From positions 2,418,001-2,482,000 of the forward strand of contig NC_018218.1 of assembly GCF_000219625.1 (NCBI RefSeq): 64,000 nucleotides of DNA, written 5' to 3'. The notes beneath the pieces were generated by a model that was not told where the DNA came from, searched no databases, and saw only the letters and a program-made list of their open reading frames with translations. Below are positions 33,646 to 44,046 of this stretch, piece after piece. This DNA is from Zymoseptoria tritici IPO323. Its lineage: Eukaryota; Ascomycota; Dothideomycetes; Mycosphaerellales; Mycosphaerellaceae. A program made the translations under genes and the position numbers. Every line of letters starts with the position of its first letter. Position 1 is the stretch's first letter.

Positions 33646-34411
33646 GTTGTCGTGAAGTTCCTCGGTGCTTGAGATAGGTCCTTTGATGATGGGCGCGGGT
33701 GATAAAACCACAAACGAGTCGAGGCTTCGTCAGACTGTGAACAGGTGCTGATCTTGGTCGACCTTGGAAGGGTCGTGACCGGGAACGTTCAACAGTCAGT
33801 TGCACGGACTTCCATGTCAATCCGAAACGACAGAGGCTTTCGAGCTTGGGGTTATTTGTGGCCGTCGTCGTGGTCCAAGTGCGACGAACATGGTTCATCC
33901 CCTGGTATAGATCATTACCATTGGCCGGCTCGTATGACCGTCGACAAGGGGTATGGTGCAGCAGACCTTCCGACCCTGAGCTGGTCACCTCCCTTTGCAA
34001 TCTGTCCTCACCATTTCGATGCTGGTAATGTCGTGATCCGTAATTGCACAGGGGTATCGCTATCGAACCGTCCAACCCCCGGAAGGTAGCTCGGAAGGTA
34101 AAGAAGTTGTGGGAATAGGAAGCTACGGCTATGTGATGTGCATGGGTCAATGACATATTGTAGACTTTGACGGGAAACATGGTACCGGATCATGGGTTTG
34201 AGTGAAGACTCCCTCATCGCTGCAGCCTAGACAAGAGGAGGAAAGCCGAAGGCCGTTCTATCGCGGTGCTCGTTGAGGCTTCCAGCATTCAGACGTTGAT
34301 ACTGCGCGTTGGGGCATCCCTCACGCGCAGTATCTACGCCCGGCGGACTCATCTCGAAGAATAGCGTTCACCGCTCCATCGTTGCGTGTCCATTCGCCGG
34401 ACCTCATCTGC
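33646..34411. other. Intergenic, cupin promoter and P450-B 3' side
   Basis: 766 nt with overlapping chance frames. No gene or repeat is supported; normal base composition resumes here after the transposon. Confidence 0.5.
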
Positions 34412-36066
34412 TCAAGACAAAGGACCTTCATCCGTTCGGCGTCGGATCAACACCCGTGCAGATAGATCAGGATACATGTCGCTGTCGATCGTAAAGTTTT
34501 GAGGTCGACGGCGTCCATCGGGAAGCTTCCAGTCGTACTTGAGCAGCAGATGCGCAAGTATTATCTTGATTTCGGTGGCAACAAAGAACCTGCCGGGACA
34601 CGAATACTTTCCGTATCCGAACGCCATGTTCTTGCTATCGACCATTGCGAACTGGTATTGATGTGCCTTGTCTGGGTCCTCGCGTAGCTTCGCGTACCGC
34701 CACGGATCGTAGCAATGTGGGTTCTCTCCAGGGACTTTCGCTGGATCATTCAGAATGGCGTGCTGAGGCACCGCAACGCGCGTTCCAGCGGGCAGGGTAA
34801 TTCCGTTGGAAAGAAACACGGCGCAAGGAAGAATCCGGTTGAAAGTCAGTAAGAAAACTGGATTCAGCCTTTGAGACTCCTTGATCAGGCTGTCCAACTT
34901 GTGCATCTCAAGCAGCGTGCCTTTGTTGATGCCATTTCCGGAGTTTAGTACGTTTGATAGCTCGTCGCGAATAATTGAGCAGTCATCCGCCCGAGCACAC
35001 AGGTCGTATATTGCATGGACCATTGTCATGGCTGTAGTGTGAATACCAGACAGGCTCAGGACCAGCATCCTCTGTGACAGATCATCAAGCTTGCGCTCGT
35101 CGACGTTCGCAGCGTCCATGATCCATTGGAGAACATCTTCCTGTGGGTTCGAAGATCGGTCCGAAGCTAGGCCACCTATGATAGAGCGAGCCTTGGCCAG
35201 ATCTCTGAGAAGCTCCCAATAAGTAGGCAGCAGTGCTGCGATCAGTGGGCGGAAGAAACGAGGTACGAAGCGCAATACAAAGCCCGTCACAAACACATTT
35301 CGCGTGTATCTCGCTGTTGTTTGCAACCAAGCCTCGTTTCTGCAGCCTTTTGGGCCGAGCAGTACCCTCGCAATGATGCGCGCGACTATGCGAGGGAAAG
35401 CTGACACCATGTCAACTTCCAGCCAACCTGTGTTGTCGGTCTTGGGCAGTTCCATATCGAGCGCGTACTGGAGCTCATCCTCGATGATCGGTATGAAAGC
35501 GCCCAGGTTGGGTGTAACCTTTTGCATCAAAATTCGGTTCTGCAGGTCGCTCTCGGCAAAGACCTTCCCGCCAGTGTATGCACCCACGAAGTCGTGAAGG
35601 AAGGGCTCCACCGAGCGAGCCTTCTCTTTGGTCTGGGCTCTAACTTCGTCCACCAGTTTTGGGTCGCACAGGACCACGATGTCCGTGCCTGATTTGCGAA
35701 CAATGAAGATGTCCCGGTACTGCTGTAGAGTCAGTCAAGAAATTCGGTATTCGAGCAGGTGTTTCCCATGGTGACACCTGCCTTGCTGTATCCATCGTGA
35801 ATGATATCTCGGCTACTGCGAATGAATCGCAGCCGTGCAAACCAGTCCGGCTCGAAGATGCTACGTTGTCCAGCGATCGGGATTTTTCCAATGGTAGATT
35901 TTGGTCGGACCACAGCAGCGATGCAAGCAACACCCAGTATGAAGACGACGGATGCCAGTAAAGCCGATTCGATACTATCGTTGTATCTTGTGACTGCGGA
36001 CGTGCTCAAGTTGGTCGAATGCAGCATAGTTCTCATATCGTTCCATCGCCACGTCCAGAACGCCAT
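34412..36066 (-). CDS. Cytochrome P450, CYP503/ent-kaurene-oxidase-like (P450-B)
   Basis: Microsomal P450 of about 530 aa in two exons (36066-35782 and 35719-34412). The N-terminus MAFWTWRWND is followed by an anchor, ALLASVVFILGVACIAAVV. Motifs: oxygen-binding helix LSLSGIHTTAM with His-Thr-Thr as in CYP503 enzymes, ExxR (KESQR), and heme loop FGYGKYSCPGRFF with Cys469 as ligand. The P450-4 ent-kaurene oxidase of gibberellin-making fungi belongs to this family, so stepwise C-oxidation of the cyclised diterpene is the likely job. The intron needs a GC donor (AAG then GCAGGT) to keep phase and give GYSKYRDIFIVRK; the acceptor could lie 3 nt earlier, adding one Gln. It is divergent from CPS/KS with 319 nt between, so probably co-regulated. 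Confidence 0.93.
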
Positions 36067-36385
36067 TTTGTGACTGCTTGAATGGCAGTGTGTATATGCG
36101 CAGATTTGGCTTTGTTCATATGTGTTGCTGGCGGTGCACCGCAGGCACACCCTCAACACAACCCACGTCCCACTACTTTAGTGCCAGCATGGGAACCGTA
36201 AACGCAAGGACCACATCATGGTTCATTGCACAGGATGCCCTACTGCCCTTTGAATGGCCTGGCATATTGACCAGGGCGTCTGGTGCTTGTATCTGGCATT
36301 GACTACCATGACATCCAGCATTTTCTTGCGTTCTTTCGATCTTGCACTCTCAAGTCTGCGACCTCTGGACAGTCTGACAGAGATC
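36067..36385. promoter_or_regulatory. Shared promoter, P450-B / CPS-KS
   Basis: 319 nt between divergent starts of the scaffold-forming synthase and its likely first oxidase. An alternative upstream ATG for CPS/KS (at about 36308) would shorten this further. No binding site is obvious by eye. Confidence 0.55.
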
Positions 36386-39300
36386 ATGGCCAGCAGCATA
36401 CCCATCGACGTACGTTCAGCCACTGATGAACTTGCCAACGCCGCGCGGTCACTGGTGTCCCGCGCTTTGGAATGCTATGACCCAAAGTATGGCTTTTCTA
36501 CAGCTAGCTGCCAGGTGTACGATACAGCCTGGATAGCCATGGTTCGTGTAAAAGTGTTGGGTCCTCGCGAGTGCATTTCAACTCACAGAAAGGACAGATA
36601 TCGAAAGACTGTGCAGGAACGAAGCAATGGCTTTTCCCGGAGGCATTCCACTATCTCATGCGGACGCAAAGCAGCTGGCACATCGACAATTCCTCTCAGA
36701 CTGTCGCAATTCTTAACACAGCTGCGGGACTACTCGCTCTTTTGAAGCATGCCGCGCAGCCCCTGCAGATTCGTCTCTACAGCGACAACGAGCTTGCCAA
36801 CTGCATCAACCTGGCTTCCAAGTCGCTCCAATCTCAACTAGCAACCTGGACCGACATGGAGGCCACCAACCACATCGGCGTGGAACTAATCATCCCGGCC
36901 TTGCTTCAGTATCTCAAAGAGGCACACCCGACCATGCATTTCTCCTTTCCAAACGAAAAGTTGCTTTCAGAAATGCATGCTGCCAAGATGGCTCGATTCC
37001 GAACGGAAATGCTGTACGATACACCTGTATCTCCTGCATCCTACTCCCTCGAGGCCTTCATTGGAAAGGTTGACTTCGACCGCGCGGCAGTTCAATTACG
37101 CAATGGATCCATGTGGACATCGCCCTCCTCTACAGCAGCATATTTGATGCATGCCACTGTCTGGGACTCAGAAGCAGAAGACTGGCTTCGACACGTTCTT
37201 CGGGCTGGCGAAGGCCATGGCGATGGCGGCGTCCCAGGAACGTTTCCGACTCATCATTTTGAATTCAATTGGATCGTTGCGACACTGCTGCAAGGCGGTT
37301 TTGTATTGTCTGATTTCGACCGCACATCGCTTGACCAAATCGCGAGCATTGTTCAACTCGGCTTCAAAGGCGACGGCGGAGTGATTGGACACGGTGAGTG
37401 TATTCCAAGGTCAAAGGCAGCAACGTTACAGTCGTTACTAACCCTGTATTGCAGCGCCAGTATGTTGTCACCGTGTTCTAATCGGCGCACAGATATTGAT
37501 CATCGTTACAGGGCACCGTGGATGTCGACGATACCGCAAAAGGTCTCTTGGCAATGAAACTTTTGGGACGAGAAGGAGGAACAACGCCAGATGAGATGAT
37601 CCGGAGATTCGAAAAGAAGGACGCCTTCGGTACCATGCCGGCGGAACGAGATCGAAGCATCAGTTCGAATTGCCATGTTCTCCTGGCACTTCTAGCGTGG
37701 AACGACTACCCCCAGTACGGGTTGCAGATTCACAAAACAGCAAGCTTCATATGCGATTATTGGTGGAGTTCTAATGGACGGATGAAAGACAAATGGGTTC
37801 ATACCTCACAACGTTTCTGGATTCGAATACCCGTCCGCTGACCAAGACGTAGCATTTGTGCCATCTTTATCCGACGATGTTGCTGGTCAAAGCATTTACC
37901 CTTCTTCTCCGTGACGTGGACACGGGTCTTGCATCCGATCTTCTTGGGTCTCAACTCAGCATGAGGATTGCCATTGCTGTTTTCCAGGCTTGCTCTCGTA
38001 CGCTAATGGATCAGCATGCTGATGGATCCTGGGGGGACTCGCCGGAGCAGACGGCATATGCTGTTCTGACACTCGCCGACGCACGTCAGCTATGTCTCTT
38101 TGCAGGTACGGAGCACACAAGCAATCATGTGAACCAGTCACTCCCGACGATGCTGATTTTGAATATGATTACAGACTTCGTGCCCGCGCTCCAGCATGCC
38201 ACCGACTCGGGCATCGCATATCTCGACGCTTGTACCGGCGAAGGCAATGGACGCTGCTGGACGTCTAAGACTCGATATTTCTTGAGGTTCGTCAGAGAAG
38301 CATATGTTCTGGCCGCTCGCCGCATGACCGTGGCTCCGAAGGCCGCGGGAGACGTGGGCCGGTCCCTCGCCCTTGACGAAAGTATTCGGAAGACGAAGCC
38401 ATTCCTCGCGCTTCTGAAGCTCACCGAAACCTGTGCGACAATGCCGGACCTGGTCATCAAGCTCTCTCTGACGGAAGCTGCCCTGTTTCTACCCCTGCTA
38501 CGTACGCGTAGATCGGAAGTCTTCCCCAGGGACGAGTTGAAAGTCAGCCAAGACGCATACTTCGACTTGCTGCCCTTCCTGTGGGTGGGCTGTAGCAACC
38601 GGTCGAAGAATTACGTGCCGACAAACTTTGTGTTCGACATGCTATTCATGACATTGATCAACATACAGGTGGACGAGTTCATTGAGGGTATAGCAACTCA
38701 GGCGTTCGAGCACGATCCACCTGCGTTACGTCGTCTGATCGACCTCGCAACGGACGAGGCGTGGAACCTGGCAAACGCGGGCGTTGACAAACGCTCGTGG
38801 GACGTAGCAACTGGGACTGGAGAAGCGATTAGCAACGAGGCAGACTTACACCTTCTGCGACCGGACGTGCGTTGAACCTAGTTGTGAGCAGATTTTGGTC
38901 ACGCTTGCTAATCAGATTTCAGGTATACCATCCACTTGTCCGATTTGCAAAGTACATCCTCAATCATGCCCCTATTCTCGTCGCAAGCGCTCAAGACCGC
39001 AGACGTCTGAAGCATGAATTCCGTCAATTCCTCCATACGCAAACAACGCAAATGTCGGACAATGCCAAATTTCGAAGTCAGCCCGAAGGTAGCGTGAGTA
39101 CAACACTGTGCACCTATTGCGAAATTGACGTTGTCTGACACGATAAAGCGCCGAGTGTTTGGCACCGATCTTTCTTATTTTGATTGGGTTCGCACCATTG
39201 CATCCGACCACGTTTCGACTCCTCTGAACTTCGCTTGGGTACGCTGCTGGACATCCGGGGTGCTTAGCAAGGGGCTCGAAAGTTTCTCGGGCCCTTCAGA

Positions 39301-39682
39301 GCAATACCTCGCTGCTGCAGTCTCTCGACACCTGGCCACGACGAATCGGATGTATAATGACTTCAGCTCGATTTCCCGGGATACCGCCGAGTGCAACCTG
39401 AATTCCGTTCACTTTCCAGAATTTAACAAGGCCGAGTCGACGGATGTGGCTTCTCAAAAAGTGGCGCTGAGGGCGCTTGCGGACTACGAGCACGGTTGCG
39501 TCGAACGCACGCTCGAATGCTTGAGTGGAGAAGTCAGAAAGGCCAACCCGTATCAGCCAGAAGGCTGGACAGAGAGGATGAAGCTGGGTCCTATCCGCCT
39601 ACTTTGTGATGTGTCTCATCTGTGGGATCAGTTGTATCTAATCCGCGACCATTCTAGCACGATCCAAAGTAGGGAAAACTAG
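36386..39682 (+). CDS. Bifunctional copalyl diphosphate / kaurene-type diterpene synthase
   Basis: Fungal CPS/KS, 991 aa, which cyclises GGPP to a copalyl diphosphate and then ionises that to a tri- or tetracyclic diterpene. Exons: 36386-36547, 36589-37393, 37455-37459, 37512-37796, 37853-38866, 38923-39093 and 39149-39682. QVYDTAW (43-49) and the class II acid motif DVDD (328-331) are present. The class I site shows DEFIE (693-697) and the second metal motif NDFSS (884-888) followed by ARD-type context and LNSVHFPEF. Both active sites therefore look functional. A 5-nt exon (37455-37459) is needed to read GHAPGTVDVDDTAKG. Intron 1 is short (41 nt; a 47-nt alternative donor exists). Stereochemistry and product (ent-kaurene, pimaradiene or other) cannot be told from the sequence. 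Confidence 0.96.
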
Positions 39683-39779
39683 CTAGACTCTCGACTGGTA
39701 GTTTCGAGGCCTACAACAGGGAGTTGACCTCGACGTACATTTTTGAAAATACGTCTTCCACCATCTGAAGTTCTACCCG

Positions 39780-40205
39780 TAGCAATACACAAAGCACGAC
39801 ACAGAGCACAAGTTGGAGCACTACCTAGAGCACCTCCCTATTCACGACCCTGAATACTACTTGTGCAAGTACGCGGACAAGCACCTTAGCGGGACAACTC
39901 AGAAGGCGTAGAAGTACATGGAAAGGTAAGGCAGCATTACGGCCAAACAGGCGGACAAGTAGACGGACAAGTAGGCGGACAAGTAGGCGGACAGGTAATC
40001 TAGCAAGAGTCTCAGGACGGCCAAATAGGACTACATGTACATGTACGAGTAGCCTAGCAGACTGGCCAAATAGCCGCGCGTGTACGCGTGCAGTTAACTT
40101 AGCAGTACGACCAAACAGGCGTGCAAGTACGCGGGCAGGTAGGCTTACGATTCCCACATGTCCGTGTACAAGTACTTTACCTGCATGCTTGACAAGGTGA
40201 CCTAC
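39780..40205. repeat. Degenerate minisatellite
   Basis: Irregular repeats, roughly 45-50 nt apart, with recurring pieces such as GGCCAAATAG, GCGGACAAGTA and CTTAGCAG. A tighter 12-nt core (GGCGGACAAGTA) repeats four times near 39947-39990. Open frames through it are repeat artefacts. It lies just downstream of CPS/KS, at the right edge of the core cluster. Confidence 0.65.
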
Positions 40206-40989
40206 CAAGTCACTATTGTCAGAGTCGGGACAGGAGACAGATGGGAACAGAATCGTAGCAGCTTCAAACCAGTTTGATTGTCAGGTGTTGCACAAGGTCT
40301 CGAGAAGAAGAAGGGAATGCTTTATTAAGTCCATCGGCGAGCTCTCTTGAGTCGGACTTACCACGGCGTGTCAGCCAATTGATGTGTCATGCAGGAAGCA
40401 GGTTAACAGGCAAGGTACTTCGATGAAAAGGCCGATAGCTCTGTCTGCCGTATAGTTGCCAAACGACTAGCGGTGATGCTGTTGGTGTGGTCGGAGCAGG
40501 CTTTTGGGATGGGAAAATTGTTTCACCTGGTGGGGATTTGTATGACATTGCCTGTTAAGCCGGTCCCTTGTCGGTTTGTGCTAATGACGACTTTGTTGTA
40601 GTATGCCAATCGCTTTTAATATGAGAGACTGTTTCGGATGAGGCCTCCATACTCGTCGTCTATGCGACTCACTTCCACTGTGAACCCGTCTAAGCTTCCC
40701 AACATCGCTCCCCTTCGTTCCTAGACGCGTCGACTCCCCCGTGACATGTGGCGAGCTCGACCAGCACTTGGTCGATGTGTGCTTAGAACAATCAAACGTT
40801 CGCGTTGCATTGTTCTGATCTCCTCGAGGCCCTTCGCATCTGCACTCTCCATCCTGCTTGCCCGCACTGCCGTAACCACGCAGCATTCATGTTGGGAGAT
40901 GCTCCAACTAGGCCGACGCGCTGGGCTTCCTCTGTATCAAAGGCTGCTCATAGGCGACTTGTTTTATGCACTCCTTGTCCCTTCGCCGC
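40206..40989. other. Intergenic
   Basis: From the minisatellite to the end of uL30m. No gene or RNA seen. Confidence 0.5.
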
Positions 40990-41265
40990 TCAAAGCTCTT
41001 TTCTCAAATCCTTTGCTCTGCTTTCGACATAGAAGCCCGGGTCAGGCCTTCGCAGCTCCTTCATTTCCTGATCGGTCAATGCCCGATCCACCTCTTGCAC
41101 ATCCACGAGCTCTTTGACGGCGAAAACTTGACCGGCGATTGATGGTGTGACGGGTTGATAGACAGTAGTGAGTCGCTTTCGTAGGCCAAGAGCTCGCAGT
41201 ACGCCGCTCGTTTTCTCGGGAAGGCCAATGGCGGAGCGCAGGAGTGTGATCCGGAAGTAGGCCAT
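40990..41265 (-). CDS. Mitochondrial large-subunit ribosomal protein uL30m
   Basis: Ribosomal protein L30 family, 91 aa from ATG 41265 (MAYFRITLLRSAIGLPEKTS). The short Ile/Leu-rich start, the KTSGVLRALGLRKR segment and the later VKELVDVQEVD are family hallmarks; a short charged tail follows, as in the fungal mitochondrial proteins. The frame extends upstream without ATG and without similarity, so 41265 is preferred. Single exon. It is divergent from Sec6 with 278 nt between, which probably acts as one bidirectional promoter. Confidence 0.88.
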   Translation of the reverse strand: MAYFRITLLRSAIGLPEKTSGVLRALGLRKRLTTVYQPVTPSIAGQVFAVKELVDVQEVDRALTDQEMKELRRPDPGFYVESRAKDLRKEL

Positions 41266-41543
41266 GGCGTGATCTTGTAGTGCGAGCTTTGAACTGTGTA
41301 TTCGTGTGGGTGTCTTTTCCAGCTGGGTCGGTTGATGATTGTAGACGGTAGTGAAGTTGATGAAGTCGAAGAGAGATGCATTTGGGCGAGGGTCCGTGCG
41401 GATCTTCAGATGGCGCTCACAGCTCCAGGTTGACCTCCTCCGCACTCTCACCTCCGCACTCTCCTCTCCGCACTCCATGGAGCAACCATGAGCAGGACAG
41501 CTCGCACAAGTAACTGGAGGTGCAAATCACCATCGTCGCCGAA
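41266..41543. promoter_or_regulatory. Bidirectional promoter, uL30m / Sec6
   Basis: 278 nt between divergent housekeeping genes, with CT-rich stretches near 41430-41475. No specific box recognised. Confidence 0.45.
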
Positions 41544-43847
41544 ATGAATGAAGGCACGCTCGAGGACGGCTCGTCCAGGCTGGCGGAGCTCCTCAAGAAC
41601 CCCGACGACTTGGACAAGCTGCCTTCGCTGCGCGGGGAATTTACCCGGAAGAAGGCCGCAATCGATGGACAATTGAAGCATGGATTGAAAGAGCAGTTGG
41701 AGATTACACAGAGTGGGATGAACAGCATCAGCGACGGGCAGGGCATTGTGGCATTGATCAAGGAAGAGATGATGAAGATCGACAAGCTGTGCGCTGAGGC
41801 TCAGGGCATGATCGAGGACTTTCCAGAGATCAATCGCATGAGTATTATGCAGCGCAACTTTGCGGCAGTGGAGAGCATCAAGGCGAACATCGACACATTT
41901 GGAGACCAGTTGGACGAGCTCGAGGATCTCCTGAAAGAGGACGATGGGGATCTGGACGGCCAACCCAACCTTCTGGCCATACATGCGGGATTGAGCTCAC
42001 TGCGTGATGTGCGGGATCAGGCCATGGATCAAGTGAAAAGCAGCGCCGAAGGCGAGTCTGGGGTTGAGCTGATTGAGAATCTACCACTGAGGACTGGTGT
42101 CACATTAAGAGACTACTTCCAAAGATTGGACGATGTTGTGGACTGGTTCGACGAGCACGTCGGGCAAGCCTGTATAAATCTCATACCTCTCATCCAAGCT
42201 GGAAACAACGGATTGGTGGTACGACTAGGACTGGTAATCGAGGCAGAGGAGAAGAAGGACCGACAAACCAAAGCCCTGCAGGATGCTCAGAGAGAATTTC
42301 AGGACGTGGCCTCTCGCTTCAAGAGTATCAACGTGGGTCAAAGAGAGCTACGTGGCTACAAGAAGAAGTTTCTTCAAGCAGTTGAAGTCAGCGCTGCTGC
42401 ACAATTCGAACAGGTCCAGCAGGCTTTCGAAGATGATCCGGAGAAGCTGGAGAAGGCATGCAGGTGGTACTTCAACGATTTGAACACTGTAAAATTGGGC
42501 ATGCAGGAACTGATGCCCAAGAAGTGGAAGATCTTCAAGACTTTCGTCGACATCTACCACAAGCTAATGCACGACTTCCTCGTACAGAGGCTGGACGATC
42601 CCAACATCACCCCGGTACACATGTTGGCTATTCTAGCGTGGGTCGAGAAATACCACACCAAAATGGGCCGTCTCGGTGTCTCGCCGGACACACTCAGTCC
42701 ACATGTCATTGATGAGCGAGAAAGCGATCTTGTGCGTGAGTACCGCACTCTCATCGTTCGCGCTGTCGAAGAATGGATGGACCGTATGGCTGCATCGGAT
42801 CGGAAAATGTTCCTCACAAGAGTTGAGGGGAGTCTGGATCAAGATGCCAACGAGCAACTGCACACCAAGAGTCTCAGCGACATGTGGACTATGCTCAGAG
42901 AGCAGTTGTCAGTCGCACAATCGTCGGGTCGACCTGACGTTGTGGAGGGAGTCGTCGATGCCATGATGCGAGCACTCAAAGGTCGCCAACAGATGTGGGA
43001 GTCTCTCGTGGACGACGAGTATCGCAAAATTGAGAATGCGACCGAAGCGTCCCAGCTCGAAGGCGTGGGAAGTCTACAAGAGTGGCTCGTGGCGATCGCG
43101 AACGATCAAATCACAAACATTGACGACGATCCCGCTCTGGACTCTGTCTCTTTCCTCACCCGCTTCAAGGCCGACTACGAACCCCTCGTTTCGCCCGCCT
43201 ACGCCGTCACCAGCACCTCCGATCACGAAACCCTGACTAACGGCTATGTTGATCTCGCGACACACTGCATGAGTCTCTTCGCTGCCGTGATTTTCGCAAC
43301 CGACATCAAACCTGTCCTGACCGAGTTCTTCACCCAAGCGTGGTACACGAAGAAAACCATGGCCTCCATCGTCACCACTTTTGAAGACTACCTCAAAGAC
43401 TTCACTCCCATCCTGCATCATTCTCTCCGCGACATATTCATCGAAGAACTCTCCGACGTTCTCCTCGTACGCTACCTCGAATGCGTCAAACAGAAGGGCG
43501 TCAAGTTCCGGCGCTCGGATCCGTTCACGGAGAAAATAAAGGACGATGTGGTCACGGTGTTCAACTTTTTCGGGCAGCAGTCTGGGGACGCGTTTGAATT
43601 AATCAAAGACAAGTGGCGTGTGATCAATGCGTTTGAGAGCCTGCTCTCGGCGGACAAAGGTCCGAGTGTAGTGGACGCATTTCAGCGTTTGAAGGAGCAA
43701 TACTGGGATGTGCAGATCGGCTGGGTCGAGGCTGTCTTGCGGGCACGAGATGATTACGATAGGAGCATGCTGAGCTCTGTGAAGGCGGCGGCGGCGAATA
43801 TGAGCATCGAGCGTGGTCCGGAGACGGTCATGAGCAAAGTGAAGTGA
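41544..43847 (+). CDS. SEC6: Exocyst complex subunit Sec6
   Basis: Tethering-complex subunit that helps dock secretory vesicles at the plasma membrane, mainly at hyphal tips and septa. Single-exon 767 aa from ATG 41544 (MNEGTLEDGSSRLAELLKNP). The N-terminal coiled region (FTRKKAAIDGQLKHGLKEQL) and the helical-bundle body, for example KACRWYFNDLNTVKLGMQEL and LKDFTPILHHSLRDIFIEEL, fit Sec6, and length is close to the usual 750 or so. No membrane segment or catalytic motif. A very short upstream exon cannot be excluded. This gene and uL30m separate the core cluster from the Zn2Cys6 regulator and P450-C. Confidence 0.93.
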   Translation: MNEGTLEDGSSRLAELLKNPDDLDKLPSLRGEFTRKKAAIDGQLKHGLKEQLEITQSGMNSISDGQGIVALIKEEMMKIDKLCAEAQGMIEDFPEINRMSIMQRNFAAVESIKANIDTFGDQLDELEDLLKEDDGDLDGQPNLLAIHAGLSSLRDVRDQAMDQVKSSAEGESGVELIENLPLRTGVTLRDYFQRLDDVVDWFDEHVGQACINLIPLIQAGNNGLVVRLGLVIEAEEKKDRQTKALQDAQREFQDVASRFKSINVGQRELRGYKKKFLQAVEVSAAAQFEQVQQAFEDDPEKLEKACRWYFNDLNTVKLGMQELMPKKWKIFKTFVDIYHKLMHDFLVQRLDDPNITPVHMLAILAWVEKYHTKMGRLGVSPDTLSPHVIDERESDLVREYRTLIVRAVEEWMDRMAASDRKMFLTRVEGSLDQDANEQLHTKSLSDMWTMLREQLSVAQSSGRPDVVEGVVDAMMRALKGRQQMWESLVDDEYRKIENATEASQLEGVGSLQEWLVAIANDQITNIDDDPALDSVSFLTRFKADYEPLVSPAYAVTSTSDHETLTNGYVDLATHCMSLFAAVIFATDIKPVLTEFFTQAWYTKKTMASIVTTFEDYLKDFTPILHHSLRDIFIEELSDVLLVRYLECVKQKGVKFRRSDPFTEKIKDDVVTVFNFFGQQSGDAFELIKDKWRVINAFESLLSADKGPSVVDAFQRLKEQYWDVQIGWVEAVLRARDDYDRSMLSSVKAAAANMSIERGPETVMSKVK

Positions 43848-44046
43848 TTCGGCAATATCGGCCAAGGGATATGGGATATGCTTGGCAGCGAGGCGTTCGG
43901 CGTCAAATGAGGCGATGTATACCCAGAAGAGACGGCACAGTCAGAGAAGCGGTCATTGGCACGATCTGAACGACTCGCAGATAGAGCGGGATGAGCATTT
44001 GCATAGGTTCACTATTACTGACAACCATCAACTGCGCCCAGACTTC

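Noticed and set aside
33563..34180. 205-codon minus-strand frame upstream of the cupin
   Set aside because: It overlaps the cupin in another frame and has no recognisable domain; composition is chance-like.
39825..40208. 127-codon minus-strand frame rich in Arg, Leu and Val
   Set aside because: It follows the minisatellite periodicity, has no start context or domain, and mirrors the DNA repeat rather than a protein family.
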